Assembly: GCA_022709425.1 (NCBI GenBank)
Contig: JAKLIW010000011.1
Coordinates: 1-64,000 of the forward strand
Reading direction: 5' to 3'
DNA from: a bacterium
GTDB taxonomy: Bacteria; UBP6; UBA1177; JAKLFG01
Length of the DNA stretch: 64,000 nucleotides
The notes below the pieces were generated by a model. It was not told the DNA's origin. It worked only from the letters and a program-made list of their open reading frames with translations, and did not search any database. Below, piece by piece: positions 1 through 11,593 of this stretch. How positions within the stretch are numbered: position 1 is the first letter of the stretch; every line of letters begins with the position of its first letter. The translations under genes and the position numbers were made by a program.

Positions 1-480
1 TGCGAGCGACATGAGATAGAATTCACCCGGAGCAGAGCCTACAAGAAGGATGACAACGCCCACATCGAGCAGAAGAACTGGACGCAGGTCCGTAGGGTAT
101 TCGGATATACCCGCTACGACTCCGTACCACAAGCCGCCCTCATGAACCAGATATACGCCGGTCCCCTCCGCCTTATGACCAATCTCTTTCTCCCCAGCGT
201 GAAACTCATCCGCAAAGAACGGCGCGGCAGTAAACTCTACCGGCGTTACGATACCCCGCGGACGCCGCTCGACCGCCTCATTGCTCACTACGGAGGACAC
301 AACCTTCCCGAAAAGGTAAAAGAACTCGTGCTCCTGCGTGATCAGATCGATCCTTTCCTCCTTTCCCAAGAGATTGAAAAGAAACTCTCACGACTCGCCG
401 CCTTAAACCGTTCTCCCAAAGTATTCGAGCCGATAGGAAACCCATCAGAAAGGAGAGACCCCCATGCCCCCGTTCGGTAA
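1..480 (+). CDS. DDE transposase/integrase, C-terminal part (cut by window edge)
   Basis: An open frame runs from the first base to a TAA at 478-480 (159 residues visible). The stretch DDNAHIEQKNW (residues 17-27) is the third-acidic-residue motif of DDE transposases with an integrase core; E23 would be the catalytic glutamate. It is followed by the basic helical tail usual in these insertion-sequence enzymes. The first two catalytic Asp residues lie outside the window, so intactness and family cannot be judged. No inverted repeat is obvious in the 100 bp after the stop. Marks an insertion-sequence end next to the host genes. Confidence 0.8.
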   Translation, partial: CERHEIEFTRSRAYKKDDNAHIEQKNWTQVRRVFGYTRYDSVPQAALMNQIYAGPLRLMTNLFLPSVKLIRKERRGSKLYRRYDTPRTPLDRLIAHYGGHNLPEKVKELVLLRDQIDPFLLSQEIEKKLSRLAALNRSPKVFEPIGNPSERRDPHAPVR

Positions 481-580
481 GATAGTAAATGGCGTGACGA
501 TCATTCCTTTGGTAAGGTTAGCAAATGTCTTGACAGGGAGGTCGCTCCGAAAAGACCCCTTTACGGATACGACCGCTTGA
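464..580 (+). CDS. small ORF overlapping transposase end
   Basis: A 38-residue frame starts at an ATG preceded by AAGGAG at about 450-455, overlaps the transposase stop by 17 bases in another frame and ends at TGA 578-580. The product is basic with a short hydrophobic centre. I do not recognise it. The good ribosome-binding site is its only support; it may be chance sequence of the insertion-sequence end. Confidence 0.25.
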   Translation: MPPFGKIVNGVTIIPLVRLANVLTGRSLRKDPFTDTTA

Positions 581-591
581 TGCCGAAGAGA

Positions 592-620
592 TTGACTTAA
601 CCCCTCAAATAGCGGACAAT
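592..620 (+). promoter_or_regulatory. candidate sigma70 promoter for endonuclease I gene
   Basis: TTGACT (592-597), 17-bp spacer, GACAAT (615-620). The predicted transcription start falls at or next to the ATG at 627, and no Shine-Dalgarno sequence precedes that ATG, so the message may be leaderless. Confidence 0.45.
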
Positions 621-626
621 GGGCCC

Positions 627-1412
627 ATGAAACGGTTTTTCATCATCTGCGTTCTGGCGCTTCTGGTCGCCTATAACTGGGAGCGGTTAGCATCCTATCT
701 GCCGACGGCGATGGTGTCGCCGGAGCGGCCGGTGCGCGACTTCGACGAGGCGAAAAAGATCCTCATGGAGAAGGTCTACTACGATCACCGCGAAGATATC
801 TACTGCGGCTGTTCCTTCGACGAGAAGAAGCGGATCGACCTCGCCGCCTGCGGTTACATCCCGCGCAAAGATCCTCAGCGTGCCGCCCGCATCGAATGGG
901 AACATATCGTCCCGGCCCACGCCTTCGGCCAGAGTTTTTCTGAATGGCGCGCAGGGCATCCCGACTGCGTGAACAAGGAGGGGCGTCCGTTCAAAGGGCG
1001 ACAGTGTGCGCGCCAGACCTCCGGCCGCTTCCGTCAGATGGAGGCCGATATGTACAACCTCTATCCGGCGGTGGGGGAGGTCAACGGCGACCGCTCGAAC
1101 TACTCGATGGCCGAGATCCCCGGTGAAATGCGCGAATACGGCGCCTGCGATGTCGAGATAGCCGACCGCAAGATAGAGCCGCGCGAGGCGATCCGCGGGA
1201 TCATCGCCCGGACCTATATATATATGGACAAGGAATATCCGGGGCACGGTATCCTGTCGGACAAGAATCGGAAACTCTTCGCGGCATGGGATGGACTTTA
1301 TCCCGTCACCGAATGGGAATGCGAACGGATGCGTCGTATCGAAGCGGTGCAGAAGAGCGAGAATACGGTACTTAAAAAAGTGTGTGCAGAGCAGGGATAT
1401 GCCGCTGAATGA
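627..1412 (+). CDS. endonuclease I family (EndA/NucM-like) secreted nuclease
   Basis: 261 residues. An N-terminal hydrophobic segment (residues 3-16) looks like a signal peptide or anchor, placing the enzyme in the periplasm or outside the cell. The family core is clear: EWEHIVPA around residues 90-97 (H93 as the catalytic His of the beta-beta-alpha-metal fold) and NLYPAVGEVNGDRSNY around 144-159, whose Asn residues bind Mg2+. Several cysteines (60, 62, 75, 114, 127) may form disulfides, as in Vibrio and E. coli endonuclease I. It would degrade DNA non-specifically for nutrition or as a barrier to DNA uptake. The downstream SDR gene starts inside its last codons, so the two are probably co-transcribed. 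Both ends are intact. Confidence 0.9.
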   Translation: MKRFFIICVLALLVAYNWERLASYLPTAMVSPERPVRDFDEAKKILMEKVYYDHREDIYCGCSFDEKKRIDLAACGYIPRKDPQRAARIEWEHIVPAHAFGQSFSEWRAGHPDCVNKEGRPFKGRQCARQTSGRFRQMEADMYNLYPAVGEVNGDRSNYSMAEIPGEMREYGACDVEIADRKIEPREAIRGIIARTYIYMDKEYPGHGILSDKNRKLFAAWDGLYPVTEWECERMRRIEAVQKSENTVLKKVCAEQGYAAE

Positions 1413-2253
1413 ACGTATATCATCCGCTCCCTTTGCGGGAAAGGTCGCGGTCGTCACCGGCGCCGCGTCGGGCATCGGTAAGGCGACGGCCGTTGAACTC
1501 ATGCGTCACGGGGCCGAGCTGCACGCGGTGGACTGCGACGCCGAACGGCTCGATATGGTCGTAAAAAAGTGGCGCGACGCGGGGCTCCCGGCTCACGGTC
1601 ATGTCGTCGACTGCGCCGATGAGGCGGCTTTCCGGCAGGTCGCCGACGCCATCGCGCAAGCGGCGGGCCGCATAGACATCGTTCATCTCAACGCGGGGAT
1701 CGCGGTGGGCGGCCTTGCCGAGACGATACCGGCCGCCGAGTGGCGGCGCATTATAGAGGTGAATCAACTGGCGGTCATCTACGGAGTGCTCGCCTTCGTG
1801 CCGCATCTCAAACGCGCGGCGCCCGGCTCGACGCTGGTGTTCACCTCGTCGGCGGTGGGGTTGTGCGGGTTCCCCTATGTTGCGCCGTATGCGATGACGA
1901 AGTTCGCCGTCGCGGGGCTTGCCGAATCGCTCGCGGCTGAACTCGCCCCGGCGGGGGTCCATGTGGTCACGGTCTTCCCCGGCATGGTGCGCTCGCGGCT
2001 CATTCCGACCTCGAAAATAGATCTGCCGGAGCTTTGGCGCGGAAAGGTGCTGGCGCTTCTCGACCGCGTGGCGATGCCGCCGGAAAAGCTGGCGCGGCGC
2101 ATCGTGAAGGCGATTCGGAAAAAACAGCGCACCGTCATCATGCTCAACGGGATGGGGCCGTTCTTCTGGGTGAAGAGGCTGTCGGTCTCGCTCTATCAGA
2201 CGCTCCTCGGCTGGGGCACCCGCTGGCTCCTGCGGGAAAGAAAGCAGGGTTGA
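1399..2253 (+). CDS. short-chain dehydrogenase/reductase (SDR)
   Basis: 284 residues from the ATG at 1399, chosen because upstream in-frame residues are a shadow of the nuclease gene. Classical SDR features: nucleotide-binding GAASGIG (residues 21-27), NAG (98-100), catalytic Ser at about 150 and YAMTK (Tyr164, Lys168). The aspartate after beta-strand 2 (VDCD, 44-47) favours NAD(H) over NADP(H). The hydrophobic C-terminal part with basic residues resembles SDRs acting on lipids or retinoid-like substrates, but the substrate cannot be read from sequence. Overlaps the nuclease stop by 14 bases; a strong promoter for the next gene overlaps its own stop codon. Confidence 0.88.
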   Translation: MPLNERISSAPFAGKVAVVTGAASGIGKATAVELMRHGAELHAVDCDAERLDMVVKKWRDAGLPAHGHVVDCADEAAFRQVADAIAQAAGRIDIVHLNAGIAVGGLAETIPAAEWRRIIEVNQLAVIYGVLAFVPHLKRAAPGSTLVFTSSAVGLCGFPYVAPYAMTKFAVAGLAESLAAELAPAGVHVVTVFPGMVRSRLIPTSKIDLPELWRGKVLALLDRVAMPPEKLARRIVKAIRKKQRTVIMLNGMGPFFWVKRLSVSLYQTLLGWGTRWLLRERKQG

Positions 2254-2278
2254 CACCGAAGACAAAGCCAGTTATGAT
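2250..2278 (+). promoter_or_regulatory. near-consensus sigma70 promoter
   Basis: TTGACA (2250-2255), 17-bp spacer, TATGAT (2273-2278). It overlaps the SDR stop codon and drives the DUF433 gene with a leader of about 20 bases that contains GGAGG. Confidence 0.85.
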
Positions 2279-2304
2279 AGGCGGTCTTTGTAACGGAGGT
2301 GGTC

Positions 2305-2508
2305 ATGGACTGGCGGAAATACATCGTTTCCGATAAGGCGGTGCTCGTCGGCAAGCCGGTCGTTAAGGGGACGCGGCTGTCGGTGGAGTTCCTGCTCGGT
2401 CTGCTTGCGCAGGGATGGAGCGAGGAACAGATACTCGCCGAATACCCGAAACTCGACAAAAAGGCGCTCAAGGCGCTATATGCCGTTCCGCGTCCTGCGG
2501 CGCAATAA
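2305..2508 (+). CDS. DUF433 family small protein
   Basis: 67 residues, starting at ATG 2305 with GGAGG five bases upstream; a GTG at 2299 is in frame but overlaps the ribosome-binding site. The sequence has the DUF433 pattern: a short strand, 'GKPVVKGTRLSVEFLL', then 'GWSEEQILAEYPKL', a compact helix-turn-helix-like fold. DUF433 proteins are often antitoxins paired with a DUF5615 PIN-like toxin, but no such gene follows here, so this is an orphan copy. It has its own strong promoter and may act as a small DNA-binding regulator; that role is inferred from the fold only. Confidence 0.85.
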   Translation: MDWRKYIVSDKAVLVGKPVVKGTRLSVEFLLGLLAQGWSEEQILAEYPKLDKKALKALYAVPRPAAQ

Positions 2509-2515
2509 TCTCCGG

Positions 2516-2544
2516 TTGCTTTTCAAAATTCCTTCGGCTATAAT
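2516..2544 (+). promoter_or_regulatory. sigma70 promoter for DUF1566 lipoprotein
   Basis: TTGCTT (2516-2521), 17-bp spacer, perfect TATAAT (2539-2544). The predicted start is near 2551, giving a leader of about 24 bases with an AGAGGG ribosome-binding site before the ATG at 2575. This argues against translation from the upstream in-frame ATG at 2551. Confidence 0.8.
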
Positions 2545-2574
2545 CGTGGCATGAATTGGGGAAAGAGGGATAAG

Positions 2575-3168
2575 ATGAAAATGCTGGTAGGATGCTTGTT
2601 GCCCTTTTTTCTCTTCTCGCTGTCGGTGCTAAGTTGTAATGAGTCCCCTAAAAAAGAAGCGGTGACTACAAAAAGAATTTTCGACCATCCGACGAACGGA
2701 TTGCAATATCTCTATGAAGTGCCACAACATTTGGTTCCTTCTATAGAAACAGGAAAATATTGCAATGATCTTGCTGACTATGGTGGTGGCTGGCGTATGC
2801 CTACAATCAGCGAGTTGCGATGGTTGGCGAATGAGGATTGCCCTCAAATACAGCTCGGCGACGAATGCGCCGTTTCGGAATCTTGTGTGGATTATCAGGA
2901 TTGCTTTACCTTCGACACTTGTGATTGCTCAGATAGCCCAGAGGTTGATGGCATCAACAGTACCATCATAAATGACCCTGAAAAAGAATGGGGCATATTC
3001 GCTTCAGATACATTGTCATATCATCCTGCAGGATATGAGGATCTTTGGAGATATTGGGCTTTCTCTGCAAAGTGGGCACGCCTATTAACAATTGAAAGTT
3101 ATGCCAAGATAGATGTGCTCTGTGTTAGAGAAGCGAAAGGAGACGATGATCAGATATTGCCTGATTAG
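2575..3168 (+). CDS. lipoprotein with DUF1566 (Lcl C-terminal) domain
   Basis: 197 residues from ATG 2575. The N-terminus is a lipoprotein signal peptide ending in a lipobox with Cys21 (SVLSC). The body contains GGWRMPTISELRWLA (about 75-90) and ends with a cysteine-containing strand, the layout of DUF1566 domains found in many surface lipoproteins. Nine or more cysteines suggest disulfides outside the inner membrane. Codon use is clearly more AT-rich than in neighbouring genes, suggesting recent acquisition. Function of the domain is unknown; ligand binding at the cell surface is a guess. Confidence 0.8.
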   Translation: MKMLVGCLLPFFLFSLSVLSCNESPKKEAVTTKRIFDHPTNGLQYLYEVPQHLVPSIETGKYCNDLADYGGGWRMPTISELRWLANEDCPQIQLGDECAVSESCVDYQDCFTFDTCDCSDSPEVDGINSTIINDPEKEWGIFASDTLSYHPAGYEDLWRYWAFSAKWARLLTIESYAKIDVLCVREAKGDDDQILPD

Positions 3169-3188
3169 CCACAACCGGCAAAAGAGTT

Positions 3189-3821
3189 CTAGCGCGGTTT
3201 GAAGAGGCCCGCTTCGTTCGAGTTCAGGAAACAGGCTTTCACGAGATCGTCATCGGTCGGCGCGAGACGCGCCCGCATCTTTTTGTCGATGAGCGGTATA
3301 TGCGGCAGTGCCGTCAAGCGGTCGCCGATGAAATTGAGATCGTCGTCGCTCGTCATCCAGTTCTTCCCGCCCAGCCGGTCGAGACTCACCGGCCGCGAAT
3401 AACCGCGCAGAGACTTGAACCCGACCGTGTTGAAATACATATCGAAGTAGGACATCACCAGTTCGCGCAAATTCTTGTAGACCGGCTCGCGGTAACGGAG
3501 CACCGTCGTATTCGACTTGGCGACCGCGCCCCAATAGCCGCCGACGCGGAACGGCGCGATGATGTGATCGTCGTCGTTCTCGGCGAGCAGATCCACCACC
3601 AGCGGCCGTCCGCCCCACAACGAGAACACCGCCGCCGCGAAGTAGGCCCCTTCGGCGCAGTGGGCGTGCCGTTCTTTCATCACGCGCCACGGCGAGAGAC
3701 ATATCTTGTGCGACGAGTAGGGCGTTTCGTTGAGGAAGACTTGAATGTCGTGCGGGGTGCGGAAACGCTTCGCGAAACGTTTGAGCTCTTCGAGCCGTTG
3801 GGGGTGAAGTGTCGCGGGCAT
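3189..3821 (-). CDS. transglutaminase-like fold protein, uncharacterised
   Basis: 210 residues. A Cys in HCAEGAYFAAA (about residues 52-62) and a His in DDDHII (about 83-88) are spaced as the Cys and His of transglutaminase-like cysteine peptidases, followed by a conserved 'WGAVAKSN' stretch. I have seen close relatives only as conserved hypothetical proteins. No signal peptide is visible, so it should act in the cytoplasm. Its ATG overlaps the stop codon of the outer-membrane barrel gene (TGATG), so the two are translationally coupled. The substrate is unknown. Confidence 0.65.
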   Translation of the reverse strand: MPATLHPQRLEELKRFAKRFRTPHDIQVFLNETPYSSHKICLSPWRVMKERHAHCAEGAYFAAAVFSLWGGRPLVVDLLAENDDDHIIAPFRVGGYWGAVAKSNTTVLRYREPVYKNLRELVMSYFDMYFNTVGFKSLRGYSRPVSLDRLGGKNWMTSDDDLNFIGDRLTALPHIPLIDKKMRARLAPTDDDLVKACFLNSNEAGLFKPR

Positions 3822-4417
3822 CAGTCGAGCGTCATGAAATTGATCCGCATATTGAGCGTGAAGAGATTGGGGATCTTCGAATCGTCGTAGAAATAGTCGA
3901 GCACCCAGTCGTAGCGGATATTGAAGCCGACGGCGAAGTCGTCGCCGGTGTAGATGTCGGTGCCGAGATCGAGGTAGAATCCGGGAGCGAAACGGACACC
4001 GGCGGGATGGTTCCGTTTGCCGCCGAAGTAGCTGTTGGGATCGTAAGCGTTGACATTCATCGTGAAGCCGGCGCCGAAGAAAGGCAGTATCTTACCGGCG
4101 TCGATCAGATATTTCACCCCGACCCCCGCCTGCGGCAGATGGTAGAGGATGTTCTCTTCGGCGGTACCATCATTATCGGCCCAGTACATCGCGTGATATT
4201 TCGCGGCGACCACCAGATTCAGTTCCTGCGTGAGGGCCGGTTCGTAGTGAAAACCGATATTGGCGCCGAGCGCGTCGGGGAACGGCGATCCGTAGAAATG
4301 ACCCCACGAAAAGCCGATATCGACGCCGAGGAAGCCCTCGCCGTCGCCGCTCGATTCTTCGGCCTGCGCGAGGCCGAACCAACATACCGCAACCAGTATC
4401 AGCGCTATCCGTTTCAT
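3821..4417 (-). CDS. outer-membrane beta-barrel protein
   Basis: 198 residues starting at ATG 4417, preceded by GGAGGAG; the longer in-frame ATG at 4432 contains that ribosome-binding site. The signal peptide is typical (MKRIALILVAVCWF, cleavage after AQA about residue 18). The remainder alternates polar and hydrophobic residues in short strands with Gly/Tyr/Phe-rich turns and ends in a strand (LNMRINFMTL), as in eight-stranded OmpA/OmpW-size barrels. No catalytic motif is visible. It is transcribed ahead of the transglutaminase-like gene and overlaps it by one base. Confidence 0.75.
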   Translation of the reverse strand: MKRIALILVAVCWFGLAQAEESSGDGEGFLGVDIGFSWGHFYGSPFPDALGANIGFHYEPALTQELNLVVAAKYHAMYWADNDGTAEENILYHLPQAGVGVKYLIDAGKILPFFGAGFTMNVNAYDPNSYFGGKRNHPAGVRFAPGFYLDLGTDIYTGDDFAVGFNIRYDWVLDYFYDDSKIPNLFTLNMRINFMTLD

Positions 4418-4510
4418 GATCCGCTCCTCCATTTCAATGGTTCATCAGCGCCAGTGACGCGGTGAATGATAGCGCGAAAGAAAGTTTATTCAAAAATTCT
4501 CGCCGCCGCA

Positions 4511-5839
4511 TCATTGGCCATCCTCGCGCTGGAGTTTCGCGAAGAACGACTGATCGGCGCGGATATACTTCGGTTTCCCCTGCGTGAGGAGCACCATCCC
4601 GGGAGGCATCCCCTTCTTTTTCTGAACGAACTTCCGCTCGCTGAACCAGACCTCCCCCTCCATCCCGTTACGCGCCTTGCTGTAGTAGAGGGCCAGACAA
4701 CAGCCGAGGAAGACCTCCTCCTCGGTGGCCACCTCCCCTTTCCCTTTTCTCAAAATGACATGGCTCCCGGCGTGGTCACGGGCGTGGAACCACAGATCGT
4801 GCGGCGATGAAACTTTAAAGGTCAGTTCGTCGTTGTCGGCGGCCGATTTGCCGACAAGGAACAGTCGCCCCGACACGCTGCGGAACCGGCGGCACGGCAG
4901 ATGCCGGCCCGGGACGGCGCCCGCAACGATGCGGCGCGGCACATCGGCGGCGGGACGGCGCACTCCCGGCGTTTCAGCGACCGGCATCTCATCGAGCGCC
5001 GCGATGGTCCGCTCCACTTCGGCGATGCGGGTATTGAGCGTCAATAGGCCGCGGCCGATCCGTTTCGATTCGGCGAACAGATCATTCATGTTCTCGGCGA
5101 TGGTCCGCGCCGGATCGAGCGGGATGGTGGCGTCTGTCCCGTCGAACCCGGTCAGCGTCACTGCGGTACGCCGTTCCTGCGCGGGAAGAGTGTATATCCA
5201 CGCCTTGATGAGTTCCGCTTTTTCACGGTGTCCGGCGGCCCGCGCGGTTGCCTTTTCCTTCTCGGCGCTCATCTTCGCGATCCGTTCACGCAGCCCTTTT
5301 TTCTCTTTCTCTATCCGACGCTGCCGCTCCTCTTCCCGTTTTTTGTGCGCCTCCGCAAGAAAGAGCGTCTGCCACTCCGTCGGATCGGCGACGCGCGGCG
5401 GCAGATCGCGGAGCGGCTCGGCCAGCGGCGTGAGCGCGGTGTCGGGGTGTTCGCACCAGACGACCGTCCCCGCCGTATCGACGATATGGACCGCCTTGCC
5501 GGAGAAGAGCGGCACAATGAGGGTGAGTTCGCCGAACGAAAGGCGCACCACCCGGCCGCAGGCGCTGTCGAGCGCCGCACCGGTGAAACGGCGGCCGCCG
5601 ATGTACTTACGCAGACCTTCTTCGAGGTTCGTTATCGGATCGCGCGGAAAGGCGGCGATATTGGTCACCGGGAAGAAATTGCGCGCGCCGGTCGAGAAGA
5701 ATATCCCCTCAAGTCCGCCCGATGCGCCATAGATCTTGATGAGGGCGCCGTTGCAGGAACGGTAGATAGTGTTGACGATGGCGCCGGAGGCACGGTCGGC
5801 GAGCAGCGCCGCGGCCGCCGTCAGCTCCGAAAGATGCAT
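4511..5839 (-). CDS. NFACT family protein (RqcH/Rqc2-like)
   Basis: 442 residues from ATG 5839, overlapping the upstream ATPase stop as TAATG; residues upstream in frame are discarded. N-terminal NFACT-N-like beta/alpha region (1-170), a charged helical coiled-coil region (175-300) and a C-terminal NFACT-R (DUF814) domain with 'DLWFHARDHAGSHVIL' (about 350-365) and 'YYSKAR'. RqcH proteins bind the large ribosomal subunit with peptidyl-tRNA and add alanine tails to stalled chains. At 442 residues this is shorter than the roughly 550-580 of typical RqcH, mainly in the N-terminal half, so it may be a divergent member; the DUF814 core is intact. Confidence 0.85.
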   Translation of the reverse strand: MHLSELTAAAALLADRASGAIVNTIYRSCNGALIKIYGASGGLEGIFFSTGARNFFPVTNIAAFPRDPITNLEEGLRKYIGGRRFTGAALDSACGRVVRLSFGELTLIVPLFSGKAVHIVDTAGTVVWCEHPDTALTPLAEPLRDLPPRVADPTEWQTLFLAEAHKKREEERQRRIEKEKKGLRERIAKMSAEKEKATARAAGHREKAELIKAWIYTLPAQERRTAVTLTGFDGTDATIPLDPARTIAENMNDLFAESKRIGRGLLTLNTRIAEVERTIAALDEMPVAETPGVRRPAADVPRRIVAGAVPGRHLPCRRFRSVSGRLFLVGKSAADNDELTFKVSSPHDLWFHARDHAGSHVILRKGKGEVATEEEVFLGCCLALYYSKARNGMEGEVWFSERKFVQKKKGMPPGMVLLTQGKPKYIRADQSFFAKLQREDGQ

Positions 5840-7173
5840 TACGGTTGACCGTTGAAGAGCGACTCGATGCGGATGTTGCCCGATGCGTTGCGGGCCCTGC
5901 CGCGCGACCACATGCGGAGCTTCTTTATCTGTTCTTCGTAGGTGACCGCCAGCGGCACGGTGCGCCGCAGGACCTCTTCGAGCGTCTTCTGCGTCAGTTC
6001 GCGCCCCTTGGCATAGTCGGCGACCAGCCCGTCGACCACGATCTGCTCCAGTTCGGCGCCCGAGAAGTGTTCAGCCGTCGCCGCGAGTTTGGCGAGGTCG
6101 TACTTCTTCGGGTCGCGGTGACGCCGCTCAAGGTGGATGCGCAGGATCTCCTCGCGCTCGTCGGCCGCCGGCAGATCGATGAAGAATATCTCGTCGAAAC
6201 GGCCTTTGCGCAGGAGTTCGGGCGGCAGGACCTCGACATTGTTGGCGGTCGCCACGAGGAAGACCGGCCGCGTTTTTTCCTGCATCCAGGTCATCAGCCA
6301 GCCCAACACGCGCCGTATCTCGGCCGACTGGTCCTCTTGAAAGAGCGCCTTTTCTATCTCGTCGATCCACAGGACTATCGGGGCGAAGGCCTCGGCCACC
6401 GCCATCGCCTCCTTGATGAGCTCCTCGACGCTCGACCCCTGCCGGAAGAGGTTGACGAAGTCGAGTCGGACCAGCGGGAAATTCCAGATGTTCGCGATGG
6501 TCTTCGAGGTCAGGCTTTTACCGCACCCCTGTACGCCGAGCATCAGCATCCCCTTGGGCATCGGGATGCCAAAGGAACGTGCTTTGTCGGAAAAGTTGCC
6601 GCGACGCTCGATGATCCACTGCTTGAGTTCGGCAAGGCCGCCGATATCGCCGATGCCGCCGTCCACCTTCATCACTTCAAGAACGGTGTTGCGCGAAAGG
6701 AGATTACGCTTGTTGTCGAGCAGATATTCGACCGCCGCCGCTTCGGGCATCGTCGCCATCGCCCCGAGCAACGTCTCGATACGCAGATAGGGAAAGCCGT
6801 GGATGTTCTCGGTGATGATCGCCTTCGCTTCGGCGGAGAACGGAAGCGCCGCGATGGCCGCGTCGAAGGCATGGTAGCCCTCCGCCTCCTCTTCGATGAC
6901 GGCATAGCGCATGAGGACCGCCGGGAGCGTCAGCTCGCGGCAGAAAAAGGAGACCGGCGCGGTCGCTACGAAGATCGCCTCGAGAAGCCGGAGCGCCCGC
7001 ATCTCGTCGGTGAAGAAATGTTCGGCATAGGGAAGCGCCACCGGCTCGCCCGACCGTATGGTCTCAACGATATGGCCGAAAAAGCGTTCGGCGTCGCCGG
7101 AACTCCAGTCTATCCGCCCCTCGACATGACGGGCGCTGAAGAAGGGGTCGTTACAGCGGATTATGCGGAACAT
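5839..7173 (-). CDS. Ycf46-like AAA+ ATPase
   Basis: 444 residues. The N-terminal half (1-185) is an uncharacterised alpha-rich domain; the C-terminal half is a complete AAA+ module with Walker A GVQGCGKS (about 212-219), Walker [12 protein letters not shown] (about 267-277), a sensor-1 'VATANN' and '[19 protein letters not shown]' carrying the arginine finger. This matches the cyanobacterial/chloroplast Ycf46 family, implicated in photosynthesis regulation there and of unknown role elsewhere. It is the first gene of a pair with the NFACT gene (one-base overlap), which suggests, without proving, a ribosome- or protein-quality role. Confidence 0.85.
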   Translation of the reverse strand: MFRIIRCNDPFFSARHVEGRIDWSSGDAERFFGHIVETIRSGEPVALPYAEHFFTDEMRALRLLEAIFVATAPVSFFCRELTLPAVLMRYAVIEEEAEGYHAFDAAIAALPFSAEAKAIITENIHGFPYLRIETLLGAMATMPEAAAVEYLLDNKRNLLSRNTVLEVMKVDGGIGDIGGLAELKQWIIERRGNFSDKARSFGIPMPKGMLMLGVQGCGKSLTSKTIANIWNFPLVRLDFVNLFRQGSSVEELIKEAMAVAEAFAPIVLWIDEIEKALFQEDQSAEIRRVLGWLMTWMQEKTRPVFLVATANNVEVLPPELLRKGRFDEIFFIDLPAADEREEILRIHLERRHRDPKKYDLAKLAATAEHFSGAELEQIVVDGLVADYAKGRELTQKTLEEVLRRTVPLAVTYEEQIKKLRMWSRGRARNASGNIRIESLFNGQP

Positions 7174-7232
7174 GGTGCCCTCCCTGACGGTCCGGCGCGA
7201 TTATAGCCGAGCGGCCGAATAAAAGCAAAATC

Positions 7233-7260
7233 TTGAGAAACGGGCGGCGGCAAGTAATAT
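7233..7260 (+). promoter_or_regulatory. candidate sigma70 promoter for alaS
   Basis: TTGAGA (7233-7238), 16-bp spacer, TAATAT (7255-7260), with a leader of about 25 bases to the alaS ribosome-binding site GGAGG at 7281-7285. Confidence 0.6.
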
Positions 7261-7290
7261 CCCGCCGATATGTTCGTGATGGAGGAGATG

Positions 7291-9927
<2,637 letters not shown>

Positions 9928-9937
9928 ATAGGACCGG

Positions 9938-11539
9938 TCAGGCCTTGACCGGAATGTGCATCATCACGATAACGAATTCTTTGTCTTCGGTGATCGAACG
10001 AAGGATATTATTCTGTTCAAGCGTCTTGTTGAGGGTCGGTATGTTGACCCGCGCAATGTGTTGTTTGTCGTTTCCGGCAAATATCTTTTCCAGCGTATCG
10101 CCGTCGATGCCGCCCGACAGGCCGATCTCGAAGAGGACGCCGCCCTCGTCGTGCTGAGTGCGGAATAGTATCTTGCGCGGATCCTCGTTCTTGAGGAAGT
10201 GCATCGCCAGATAGATGTGGGCATCGACGATATAACTGAAATCACGATAGATGCCGTGGATGACCGGCAGGTTCTCGGCCAATTCGACCACCTTTTCGTA
10301 GTCGTGCTTGAATTCCATATCGGCCTCGAGGAAGGTCAGCTCGGCCCTGATGATGCCGTTGAGATCCATGTAGTCGGGTTTCTCGACCTTGTCCTGCGAC
10401 GCCTTGGTCGAGATGTTGGAAACGATGCCGTTGATGGTCTCGGCCGCCTTGTGGATGCGGTCGGTGGTCTTGCGTAACCGTTCCACCAGCATCTCGTCGG
10501 GATACTTTGAGGCAAGCGAATTCATGACGTTTTCGACCAGTTCATGGCTCAGCATGATGGTGTTGAGCGGTGAATTGATATTATGAGCGATACCCTCGGT
10601 CAGGTGCGTTATCGACATCATCTTCTCCTGTTCCGAGATGATATCGTCGAATTCGTGTTCCTTGCCGATGAGTTCGTTGCGTTCCAGATACACCGCGACG
10701 ATGGAAAAGAACATCTCGAGGAGCGTCAGATTCTTCACGATGAGCCCCGAGTCCCGTCGGGTCGCGATGAACGCGGCGCCGCGGAGATCCTTGTGGAACC
10801 GGACCGGAAAAGCGAAACAGTCGGCTCCGTGACCGCAGGAGAGGAATTCGGCGATCGGTTGCGGCACTACCTGCCGGTCCAGCCGAATGAACCGTTCGTT
10901 GTTGAGCATCGTGGTAAGATTGCGGTTGAACGCGGTGGCGCCGAAGAGTTTCTTGAGCGGACCGCGTTGTTCTTCGGTCGCGACCGTGGTGCCGATGACC
11001 GACACCGCGCCGCGCTGGTCGTTGATAAGGATGACGGCGCGATCGGCATCGACCGCCTTGATCGACTCCTCGGCGATGAGCTCAATGATGCCCAGCGCGT
11101 TATCCATGAACCAGACCGTTTTGTTGAGCGCTATGATGTTCTCGTAATCGCGCCGCAGTTTGTCCAGATCGGCGTTGGCCCTTTTTTGCGTATTGAATGC
11201 CTCCTCGAGCTTCTGATGTTTGGCGAACAGAATCTCCTTTTCCCGGGCGAGCAGGGCATCTTTGGTTGTTATTTCAGCCTGCAGTCGCTGGATGATCTGC
11301 GGCAGATCGCGGGTCTGTTTTTCCATCTCGGCGTGTTCGAAGTAGACGCTGCGGGAGGCGATGATGAGAAGTAAGGCGGAAATAAGGGCGACCACCGCAA
11401 CGATCATCGTGGCGAGTTTGTGAAGATCGGCCGCCGACAGTTGCGCCCAATCGACAGAAGCGAAACTCGCGATAGCCGAGGCGGTGAACAGAATGAAACT
11501 CGGCCAAAATATCGTCAGCAGAATTTTTCTGTACTTCAT
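9938..11539 (-). CDS. membrane histidine-kinase-like sensor with degenerate ATPase domain
   Basis: 533 residues from ATG 11539 (GGGAG upstream); residues further upstream in frame are not coding. Two membrane helices (about 5-27 and 40-62) with a short loop, a coiled coil (68-135), a GAF-like domain (about 145-290), then an H-box-like EGIAHNINSPLNTI with H319. After that the expected N, G1 and G2 boxes of a HATPase domain are not recognisable, so phosphotransfer ability is doubtful. No response regulator is adjacent. It converges with alaS (10 bases apart) and diverges from the CPBP protease. Could be an inactive or partner-dependent sensor. Confidence 0.7.
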   Translation of the reverse strand: MKYRKILLTIFWPSFILFTASAIASFASVDWAQLSAADLHKLATMIVAVVALISALLLIIASRSVYFEHAEMEKQTRDLPQIIQRLQAEITTKDALLAREKEILFAKHQKLEEAFNTQKRANADLDKLRRDYENIIALNKTVWFMDNALGIIELIAEESIKAVDADRAVILINDQRGAVSVIGTTVATEEQRGPLKKLFGATAFNRNLTTMLNNERFIRLDRQVVPQPIAEFLSCGHGADCFAFPVRFHKDLRGAAFIATRRDSGLIVKNLTLLEMFFSIVAVYLERNELIGKEHEFDDIISEQEKMMSITHLTEGIAHNINSPLNTIMLSHELVENVMNSLASKYPDEMLVERLRKTTDRIHKAAETINGIVSNISTKASQDKVEKPDYMDLNGIIRAELTFLEADMEFKHDYEKVVELAENLPVIHGIYRDFSYIVDAHIYLAMHFLKNEDPRKILFRTQHDEGGVLFEIGLSGGIDGDTLEKIFAGNDKQHIARVNIPTLNKTLEQNNILRSITEDKEFVIVMMHIPVKA

Positions 11540-11593
11540 GGGCGCTCCCGATAAGATAGAACTGTCGCGTATCGTAATGCAAACGGCGGTCCG

